From the NCBI GenBank assembly GCA_021740995.1, contig JAIOYR010000044.1, positions 1 to 32,051 on the forward strand: a DNA stretch of 32,051 nucleotides. The letters are read 5' to 3'. Source of the DNA: Taibaiella sp. (lineage in GTDB: Bacteria; Bacteroidota; Bacteroidia; Chitinophagales; Chitinophagaceae). The position numbers were made by a program, and so were the translations under genes. Positions 26,001-32,051 of the stretch are shown here, piece after piece. Numbering within the stretch: the first letter of the stretch is position 1; every line of letters begins with the position of its first letter. Under the pieces are notes generated by a model. It made no database searches and was not told the origin of the DNA. It saw only the letters and a program-made list of their open reading frames with translations.

Positions 26001-29000
26001 CGCTCCATAGACAATACAGACTTTGAGGCATCAAACGTACAATACCTGCAGTTTTGGGTTATGGACCCATTCCTCAATAAGGCCAACCCTAATGGCGGTA
26101 GTATGTACATCAACCTCGGTAATGTTTCGGAAGACATTATGAAAGACTCAAGGTTGTTTTTCGAGAATGGTATATCCTCTCCATTTGATGCTACAAAACT
26201 CGACACTACTGTATGGGGCTACGTACCAAAATTTGAGCAGCAGATAACCCGCGCCTTTGATAATGACAATAACGCCCGTAAGCTGCAGGACGTGGGGTAT
26301 GACGGATTGCCTGATGTAGGGCAGGCAGGGCAGGAAAGTGAAACACGAATATTTGGCAAGTTTCTCAGCAGCCTGCAGCAAAAACTGAATGGGGGGGCAG
26401 CTAACCCCGCATATGCGGCGGCTAGTGCCGACCCCGGCAATGACAACTTCCTGTTTTACCGCGATTCTTCATTCAGCAGCGGACCGAACCCTGATGATAT
26501 AAGTGTACTTACCCGCTACAAAAAATTCAATAATCCGGATGGCAACTCTCCCATCACAGATCCTAATTCTGCATTTGCCACATCGGGCACAGCCATACCA
26601 GAGTCGGAAGATATAAACCGCGACAATACGATGAATGAGTCTGAGTCTTATTTTCAGTACCGGATAGATTTTACCCGGAACATGAGAGTGGGAACAAATA
26701 ATATCATCAGTATACAAGATATAGATGCGGTAAAACTCCCCAACGGAAATTCGGCACCGGAAAGGTGGTACCAGTTCAAGATACCAATACAGAACTATGA
26801 CCGCAGGGTAGGTGGTATATCTGATTTCCGCTCTATCCGGTTCTTGCGTATGTTTCTTGCAGGCTGGCAGGACAGTGTTATACTTCGTTTTGCAACTTTT
26901 GAGCTGGGTCGCAACCAATGGCGCAATTACAATTACTCCCTCAATACACCCGGCGAAAACCTGCCACAACAAAACCAGGGTCTTACCGACTTTACGGTAA
27001 CCTCTGTAAGCCTTGAGGAAAATGCCAAACGTGCACCAGTACCTTATGTGCTGCCACCGGGTGTAAACCGCCAGCAGAGCGCCAACCCGCAGGGTGGCCA
27101 GCAAACATTGCTGCTTAACGAACAATCGCTATCATTGCGTGCATGTGCCCTTCAGGACGGTGATGCCAGAGGAGTATTCAAAGAGGTAAATGTGGATATG
27201 CGCCAGTTCAGCTACCTGCGCATGTTCTTGCATGCAGAATCTATGGTGGGCCTGCCTATGGTAAGAAATGCAGATGTAGATGCCTTTATCCGTATAGGTA
27301 GCGACTTTATCAATAACTATTACGAATACAGGACTCCGCTAACCATAACACCTGATGGCACAAGTAACCCCGAAACAATATGGCCGGCGACCAACAATGT
27401 AAATATAAAGCTGCAGGAGCTGGTAGATGCAAAAAAAGAGCGTGACAGCAGAGGATGGCCTACACATGTACCCTACGAAACCAAGGACTCTAAGGGCAAT
27501 ACCATTGTAATCATAGGAAACCCAAACATTGGCGGTTCCAAGAATATAATGCTGGGCCTGGTAAACCCCAAGAAAAACAACAGGTCTCCGGGCGATGATG
27601 GCTTGCCCAAGTGTATAGAAGTGTGGTTTGATGAAATGCGTATATCAGGTACAAACGATCAGGCAGGCTATGCAGCTGCCGGCAAGATATCTGTGCAGCT
27701 TGCAGACCTGGGCAACGTGAACCTGTCGGGCAGTATGCATACGCCCGGCTACGGCAATATAGACCAGAAAATACAACAGCGTTTTCAGGATCAGTATTAT
27801 CAGTACAACACATCTACAAACATAGCACTGGGCAAACTGCTGCCACGCAATATGGGTGTGCAGCTACCCCTGTTTGTGGGCTATACGCAAAATGTCAGTA
27901 CACCTAAATACAACCCCTTTGACCAGGACGTACTTCTGACGCACGAGCTTAGTACTGCAAAAAACGAAAGGGCTCGTGATTCAATAAAAAATGCAGCTCA
28001 GGACTTCACTTCTATTACCAGTGCCAATATCACCAATGCACGTATACAGGGCAACCCGACAAAAGCCAGTAATAACAGAATGCCGTGGAGTATCAAGAAT
28101 TTCGATTTTACCTACGCCTATAACAACCAGCTAAAACATAACCCTGTGCTGGAAATGGATAAACTAACTACTCAGCGCTACGGTCTGGGTTATACTTACT
28201 CGCTTAAGTCAAGACCAATAGAACCATTTAAAGCAGCCATAAAATCTAAATCGAAATGGCTGGCATTGGTAAAGGACTTTAATTTCAATCCAGTACCATC
28301 TACCTTCAATATGCGCAATGACCTGAACCGGGTAACACAAGAAACGCAGATACGAAATATAGATGATGGCAGTGGCTATAAAATACAACCTACCTTCTTC
28401 AAAAACTTCACCTGGAACCGCACTTATGCAATGCGGTGGGAGATAATGAAATCTGTATCACTGGACTATAATGCCACAAATATTTCGCGTATAGATGAGC
28501 CCTATGGCAGGATAAATACCAAACTCAAGCGGGATACACTATTTGACAATATAAGAAAACTAGGCAGAAACAACACCTATAACCAGACGTTTAATGGTAC
28601 TTATAATGTGCCTACCTCCAAGCTACCTTTAACAGACTGGACGAGTGCAAGACTTGGCTATTCAGCCAATTACTCGTGGACCACTGCGCCTCCCATAGCA
28701 TATGCACAGGGTAATACTATAGGTAATACACAAACGAAAACCGTAACCGGCGAATTCAACATGACGCAACTTTACAACAAGTCGAGGTGGCTGAAAGCGC
28801 TGAATAGTAAACCAAGGAAGGCTGGCGAAAGCCGGCGCGGCGATGTAGCAAAGCCAGGCGAAAGCCGCACTGCCCCTACCGACCTCCGCAAATCGGGCGA
28901 GCTGAAAAAGGCCGGAATGAAATCTGGCGATAAATCGATGCCTGATATGGAACCTGAAGTTTCAGAAGAAACCAGTGATCCAAAAGAAAATAGGAAAAAA

Positions 29001-30659
29001 GATAAGAAGAAAAAAGATGAAGACGACACTACCAAAGTACCGGAAACACCGCTGGAAATAGTGAAGGCTGCATACCCGAGACTGAATACCGCAAATCTAA
29101 CCGACGATCAACTGGACTCGCTGGTACAGGTGCAAAAGGATCTGGACCGTGCCAAAGCAATAGCGGAAAAGAAGAAGAAAAAAGCAGAAAAAAAGGCTGC
29201 CAAAAAAGCCCGTAGAAATCGTACGTTACAACTTTCACCAGTAGAGCATGTGATAGGTCATACACTTACTATGCTCAACAGGGTAACGGTGAACTATACA
29301 GAAACACAAGGCACTATATTGCCCGGCTATATGGATAGTACACGGTTTATGGGTGTAAATAATTATTCGGCCGCTCCCGGCTTCAACTTTGTGTATGGCT
29401 ACCAGCCAGACTATGCATGGCTTTCCAGCCAAGCAAATGCAGGTAGACTGTCCAGAGACTCCTTGTTCAATGCACAGTTTCAGCAAACCTATTCACGCAA
29501 TCTGAATGCACAAGCTACCCTTTTGCCTCACAAATCTTTCAGGGTAGATCTCACCCTTACCCAAACATTCAGCAAATCACACAGCGAGCTATATGCCGAT
29601 ACCAGCATAGGCAGAAATGGCCCTTTTGAACATCACACTCCATACCAGACTGGGTCGTTTAATATCTCTTATATTACCGTGAAAAGTATGTTTAAAAACT
29701 CAGGTGTCAATTCTGAGATATATAATGCATTCCTGTCAAACAGGCTAATTGTATCAAAGCGTTTGGGAGCCAGCAACCCTTATACAAACGGTCTGCCTGA
29801 CCCATACAACCCCAACTACTCGAAGGGTTACGGACCGTTTTCTCAGGATGTATTGATTCCATCATTCATTGCCGCCTATTCAGGCAACAGTGCACACTCT
29901 TCGCCCCTGATAGATTACAAACACGACAGGCTCAAAGAAAACCCATTCAAATATTTCATACCTATGCCGAACTGGCGTGTGACTTACAATGGACTCAGCA
30001 AACTGCCTGTTTTCTCAAAAGTAATGACCAGCTTTATAGTGAACCATGCCTATACCGGCACAATGGGAATGAACAGCTTTAACTCATCGCTGCTGTTTGG
30101 AGATCTGTATGGTTTGGGATTCCCTTCATTTATTGATTCCAACTCAAACAACTACATTCCTTACTATCAGGTGCCCAATGTTACCCTCACACAGGCATTC
30201 AATCCTTTGATAGGATTTGATGCCGCATTTAAAAACAATGTAACAGCAAAATTTGAAGTAAGAAAATCAAAAACCCAAAGCCTGAGTCTGATAGACTATC
30301 AGGTAGGCGAGAATGCAAGTACCGAATATGTGATTGGTGGTGGTTTTAGAAAAAAAGGCGTTAGACTACCTTTCCCTCTGTTTGGTGTAAGAAGGCTCAA
30401 AAACGAGCTGATATTCAAGCTTGATGTCGGATTAAGGGATGACAGGACCAGCAACACATTCCTTGCCAATAACGTGAGTGTTACATCTCGCGGCCAGAAG
30501 GTAATCAGGATATCACCGACAGTAAACTATGCTGTGAACGACTTGCTTACTCTTTTGTTCTTCTTCGACAGGCAACAGACGATACCCTACGTATCCAATG
30601 CATTCCCCACTACTACTACAAGAGCCGGCGTAACCCTTAGGTTTGTTTTTGCACAGTAG
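23058..30659 (+). CDS. sprA: SprA, outer-membrane translocon of the type IX secretion system
   Basis: 2533 residues, in the range of SprA, one of the largest single-chain beta-barrels known. Start: the only possible codon ahead of the signal peptide is TTG at 23058, because an in-frame TAA stands at 23052 and the next ATG is 56 codons in. The signal is KFLLFIALVVAIANATA. Family features seen are FDYQNIQKLDYNGKEDEMLKKVEAGNVSFPL, LGYIMLNTQMNPDDVLGVAYRYTY, IFDFAEGITINTQQGKIIFPVLEP, YIDDFEG (835-841) and a strand-rich C-terminal third ending in RAGVTLRFVFAQ, a typical outer-membrane terminal strand. Residues about 1915-2055 form a highly charged K/E/D-rich insertion. SprA passes folded cargo proteins across the outer membrane, and in gliding species also adhesins. 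Confidence 0.97.
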   Translation: MKGQGNFGYKFLLFIALVVAIANATARGYRPFFSAFTPDEEDTTAAKDSTAKSDSARMLRFPIHDKTGNPLTDQSNPKSIDLEDPKNVQKTFEYDADSNRYYYTSKIGNEYLRNPTYLTLDEYMQYKAREDENAYFQRRFDGLMLFNKTPELPQMYKEGLFDRIFGSSTIQVKPQGNVDVTFGGNWQNIKNPTLPIRAQKYGIFDFDMQMNINLLATVGDKLKLNISNNTKATFDYQNIQKLDYNGKEDEMLKKVEAGNVSFPLKSSLINGVQSLFGLKTQLQFGKLWVTGVVSQQKSQRKSLTIQGGSQAQQIAIKANNYEENRNFLLAQYFHRNYNKALKDYPVINSLVTINKVEVWITNRTGAVSGVRDILCLMDLGESDPYLPFLSNPSSGIRNGLPDNRTNRLYSQLQINPNGRQQKSATNAAVALGLTQGQDFERTTARQLSPTEFTFNPQLGYIMLNTQMNPDDVLGVAYRYTYRGQVYQVGEFAADLPPDSTNPKVLFLKLLKGTAPRTRLPVWRLMMKNVYALGGFGVSKDQFMLNILYQDPGGGEKRYMPEGPLGGTPFISLLNLDHLNAQNEPQPDGIFDFAEGITINTQQGKIIFPVLEPFGSDLLKAVENEPVLQRRYIYQVLYDSTKFIAQQYQQNDRYIMRGTYKSSSSSDIFLGGFNIPPGSVSVSAGGTRLVENQDYSIEYGLGRIKILNTGILNSGVPINIQYEDNATFGFQQQNFMAMRLDYYENKNLTIGGTIMRLKERPFTQKVTFGDDPIQNTVLGLDVNYQKEVPAITRLVDKLPVYSSTAPSFLNTNVEVAGLLPGHPKQINALDPEGAVYIDDFEGTSSVFDLKFPAQAWSLASTPFGAVNRNGQTLFPEASLSNNTQYGMNRARLAWYMLEPTLVNPGSTVPGYIMNDSNQHYIRLVATNQLFPNRTNPIGAGSTNTFDLGFYPKDRGPYNFDVTNIDPNDGKLLNPERRWGGISRSIDNTDFEASNVQYLQFWVMDPFLNKANPNGGSMYINLGNVSEDIMKDSRLFFENGISSPFDATKLDTTVWGYVPKFEQQITRAFDNDNNARKLQDVGYDGLPDVGQAGQESETRIFGKFLSSLQQKLNGGAANPAYAAASADPGNDNFLFYRDSSFSSGPNPDDISVLTRYKKFNNPDGNSPITDPNSAFATSGTAIPESEDINRDNTMNESESYFQYRIDFTRNMRVGTNNIISIQDIDAVKLPNGNSAPERWYQFKIPIQNYDRRVGGISDFRSIRFLRMFLAGWQDSVILRFATFELGRNQWRNYNYSLNTPGENLPQQNQGLTDFTVTSVSLEENAKRAPVPYVLPPGVNRQQSANPQGGQQTLLLNEQSLSLRACALQDGDARGVFKEVNVDMRQFSYLRMFLHAESMVGLPMVRNADVDAFIRIGSDFINNYYEYRTPLTITPDGTSNPETIWPATNNVNIKLQELVDAKKERDSRGWPTHVPYETKDSKGNTIVIIGNPNIGGSKNIMLGLVNPKKNNRSPGDDGLPKCIEVWFDEMRISGTNDQAGYAAAGKISVQLADLGNVNLSGSMHTPGYGNIDQKIQQRFQDQYYQYNTSTNIALGKLLPRNMGVQLPLFVGYTQNVSTPKYNPFDQDVLLTHELSTAKNERARDSIKNAAQDFTSITSANITNARIQGNPTKASNNRMPWSIKNFDFTYAYNNQLKHNPVLEMDKLTTQRYGLGYTYSLKSRPIEPFKAAIKSKSKWLALVKDFNFNPVPSTFNMRNDLNRVTQETQIRNIDDGSGYKIQPTFFKNFTWNRTYAMRWEIMKSVSLDYNATNISRIDEPYGRINTKLKRDTLFDNIRKLGRNNTYNQTFNGTYNVPTSKLPLTDWTSARLGYSANYSWTTAPPIAYAQGNTIGNTQTKTVTGEFNMTQLYNKSRWLKALNSKPRKAGESRRGDVAKPGESRTAPTDLRKSGELKKAGMKSGDKSMPDMEPEVSEETSDPKENRKKDKKKKDEDDTTKVPETPLEIVKAAYPRLNTANLTDDQLDSLVQVQKDLDRAKAIAEKKKKKAEKKAAKKARRNRTLQLSPVEHVIGHTLTMLNRVTVNYTETQGTILPGYMDSTRFMGVNNYSAAPGFNFVYGYQPDYAWLSSQANAGRLSRDSLFNAQFQQTYSRNLNAQATLLPHKSFRVDLTLTQTFSKSHSELYADTSIGRNGPFEHHTPYQTGSFNISYITVKSMFKNSGVNSEIYNAFLSNRLIVSKRLGASNPYTNGLPDPYNPNYSKGYGPFSQDVLIPSFIAAYSGNSAHSSPLIDYKHDRLKENPFKYFIPMPNWRVTYNGLSKLPVFSKVMTSFIVNHAYTGTMGMNSFNSSLLFGDLYGLGFPSFIDSNSNNYIPYYQVPNVTLTQAFNPLIGFDAAFKNNVTAKFEVRKSKTQSLSLIDYQVGENASTEYVIGGGFRKKGVRLPFPLFGVRRLKNELIFKLDVGLRDDRTSNTFLANNVSVTSRGQKVIRISPTVNYAVNDLLTLLFFFDRQQTIPYVSNAFPTTTTRAGVTLRFVFAQ

Positions 30660-30730
30660 CACCCATAGTAAATGCTATTAATGGAACTGGGTTCAATAAA
30701 GAAAAAAATGGGCAATAATATTTTTTACTC

Positions 30731-30738
30731 TATCTTTA
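30731..30738 (+). promoter_or_regulatory. -7-like box TATCTTTA upstream of the lipoprotein gene
   Basis: TATCTTTA is one base off TAnnTTTG and sits 19 bases before the ATG at 30757. No TTG is present at the -33 position, so the promoter call is tentative. Confidence 0.3.
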
Positions 30739-30756
30739 ATGTGATAATTTAGCAAC

Positions 30757-31302
30757 ATGAAAAAGATTTTTCACACGGTACTTTGTTGTTTAGTAATATT
30801 AGGACTCAATGCCTGTAGCAACGGAGATTATAATGCGGACCCTGCAAGCAATGCCAATGGCGCAGTAAACCCAATTACACCACTTACGCCCACTCAGTTT
30901 ACATGGACTGGTGATGAACCTATGAGCGCTGACATAAACGGCAATCGCTGGAAAGCAGATAACGCAACCTGGGCATTAGATACCAATGGTGCAAATATAG
31001 TATTGGGCACTAAGGACAACAGCCCTATAAGGCTTAGTTTTTATTTATCCGATGTTTGGGGTGATGTGAACGGAGGTAATACCTACTCGATGGAGTGGAA
31101 AGATTATGACCGTTTTGGCTTGTATACAGACAGTATGAGTATCATAGAAGGTGGTTTTTATAGCTACTTAAGTAATTCAGGCGGCATAAAAATACTGCGA
31201 AACGACTCGGTTGTGTTTCAAGGTTTGTTTTATTTTAAAGGGGTAAGTCCTACCGGAAAAGTGGTTAATATCAGCAACGGATATTTTAAGATCGATAAGT
31301 AA
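30757..31302 (+). CDS. Lipoprotein, DUF6252-like
   Basis: 181 residues. The signal peptide ends in the lipobox LNAC with Cys at position 20. It is followed by an N/A/T/P-rich linker and the pattern MSADINGNRWKADNATW, the 'ING-x-x-W-x-A' start I associate with DUF6252-type lipoproteins of Bacteroidota. The rest is predicted beta-strand (ANIVLGTKDNSPIRLSFYLSDV, TYSMEWKD, VFQGLFYFKGVSPTGKVVNISNGYFKI). Probably surface- or periplasm-anchored; no biochemical function can be given. It follows sprA by 97 bases and is closed by a strong terminator. Confidence 0.75.
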   Translation: MKKIFHTVLCCLVILGLNACSNGDYNADPASNANGAVNPITPLTPTQFTWTGDEPMSADINGNRWKADNATWALDTNGANIVLGTKDNSPIRLSFYLSDVWGDVNGGNTYSMEWKDYDRFGLYTDSMSIIEGGFYSYLSNSGGIKILRNDSVVFQGLFYFKGVSPTGKVVNISNGYFKIDK

Positions 31303-31328
31303 TTTTTAATATTTTTTTCATCATATAA

Positions 31329-31375
31329 GACAGCGATAATTTTACTCAAAGCAAAAATTATCGCTATCTTTTTTT
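31329..31375 (+). terminator. Rho-independent terminator after the lipoprotein gene
   Basis: Arms 31329-31343 (GACAGCGATAATTTT) and 31354-31368 (AAAATTATCGCTATC) form a 15-bp stem with a single C-A mismatch and a 10-base loop. Seven T follow at 31369-31375. It lies 26 bases beyond the stop codon. Confidence 0.88.
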
Positions 31376-31925
31376 GTCCATATCAGTGCATATGCCAGCA
31401 ATGACTATCTGACCGTTTCCCACTTATATATTCCCGGATATGTGATATTTTTCATGCTCAGGAAAAATGGACGAGTCCTCTATACAAAAATGACCTAAGG
31501 CAGAAAACCTATATTGCGAGTTACAACATGGCAAAAACCAACTATCCATTTACATTAGGAACATCCGTTTTGACGATATAAGGACACCTTCTTTGTTTAG
31601 CTTCTGCCCGCCTAGACTTGGCGGGGAGTGTGAATGACTTGTATAGTAAGCGATTGAAAATAATTGCCACACTCCAGACCTATCCCTATTTCTCCCCTTA
31701 GCTACTTTTGGGGCACCGCAAGGAGAAGTGAAGAAGCGTAAGTGTATGCTCCAAGTTTTCTCAAACATCCTGAACATGACATTGGGCGGGCGCCTTCGCT
31801 AGTGCTTTTCCATTGGATCAAACATGCCCACGTTTTGTCACCTAGGTGCTGCTTCACCTTAAGAAACAAGATTCAAATTCGTCTGTGTTCTTCCATTCCG
31901 ATTCGTGAAATAAACCACCCAAAAA
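31376..31925. other. Intergenic region without a convincing gene
   Basis: About 550 bases. Open frames on both strands (minus 31550-31777, plus 31742-31951) have translations without protein-like features and no promoter or family match. The stretch contains a GC-rich hairpin CCCGCC (31607-31612) / GGCGGG (31620-31625). Otherwise I see nothing in it. Confidence 0.5.
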
Positions 31926-31962
31926 CAAGAACACCACCACAATTACTGTGATGGTGTTCTTG
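31926..31962 (-). terminator. Rho-independent terminator of the right-edge minus-strand gene
   Basis: Arms 31926-31941 (CAAGAACACCACCACA) and 31947-31962 (TGTGATGGTGTTCTTG) pair over 16 positions with one mismatch, around a 5-base loop. On the minus strand the hairpin is followed by TTTTTGGG, and it lies 24 bases past the stop codon at 31987. Confidence 0.8.
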
Positions 31963-31986
31963 TATAATTACTTAATTGCTTATTGA

Positions 31987-32051
31987 TTATCTGATGATGG
32001 TTACATCACCCTTCGCTTCCAACGTCTTGCCACCACAATCATATTTCAGGT
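31987..32051 (-). CDS. C-terminal end of an unidentified gene cut by the window edge
   Basis: The minus-strand frame ends LKYDCGGKTLEAKGDVTIIR followed by TAA at 31989-31987. The reading frame is supported by the terminator placed just downstream. Only about 21 codons are visible, too few to name a family. Confidence 0.55.
   Translation of the reverse strand, partial: LKYDCGGKTLEAKGDVTIIR

Noticed and set aside
31550-31951. Frames of 75 (minus) and 69 (plus) codons near the right edge
   Set aside because: They cover hairpins and non-coding repeats, the plus frame runs into a terminator, and neither translation looks like a protein.

Overview
The window looks like a chromosomal segment of a Bacteroidota bacterium, most likely of the Chitinophagaceae/Sphingobacteriia type. 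The evidence is a full-length SprA (type IX secretion translocon), Bacteroidota-style lipoproteins, TAnnTTTG -7 promoter boxes without obvious Shine-Dalgarno sequences, Uma2-family proteins, and A-rich leaders. I ran no database search; family names come from motifs read in the translations.

Layout. 1-1418 (-) is the N-terminal part of a TMTC-like multi-pass membrane glycosyltransferase, cut by the window edge. Divergent from it is a glutathione peroxidase (1673-2215), then a Uma2 protein (2296-2880), followed by a short GPx-like tail relic and a strong bidirectional hairpin terminator. 2974-6504 (-) is smc. 6659-8552 (-) holds a lipoprotein, a small secreted repeat protein and a second Uma2 paralogue. 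8597-10273 (-) is glutamine-dependent NAD+ synthetase. A low-complexity block (10320-10680) separates it from an HSDL2-like SDR (10706-11527).

The accessory island is 11528-21021. A short palindromic element and a consensus promoter (TTG-N19-TACTTTTG) precede three tightly packed genes with gaps of 2 and 3 bp. These are a PLD-nuclease/SNF2-helicase fusion (11909-15181), an Eco57I/TaqI-like adenine methyltransferase with its own target-recognition domain (15184-18726), and an SMC/RecF-like ABC ATPase with a HEPN-like C-terminal extension (18730-20316). A 700-bp non-coding, palindrome-rich flank follows. I read this as a compact restriction-modification-like anti-phage system. The domain combination resembles parts of DISARM, BREX and type ISP enzymes but matches none that I know.

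The right part is housekeeping: a 4HBT thioesterase (-, 21022-21435), a BCP peroxiredoxin (21728-22186), ruvA (22459-23037) and, 20 bp later, sprA (23058-30659, TTG start). A DUF6252-like lipoprotein (30757-31302) follows, with a clear terminator. The last 750 bases hold no convincing complete gene, only a second terminator and the C-terminal end of a minus-strand gene entering from the right.
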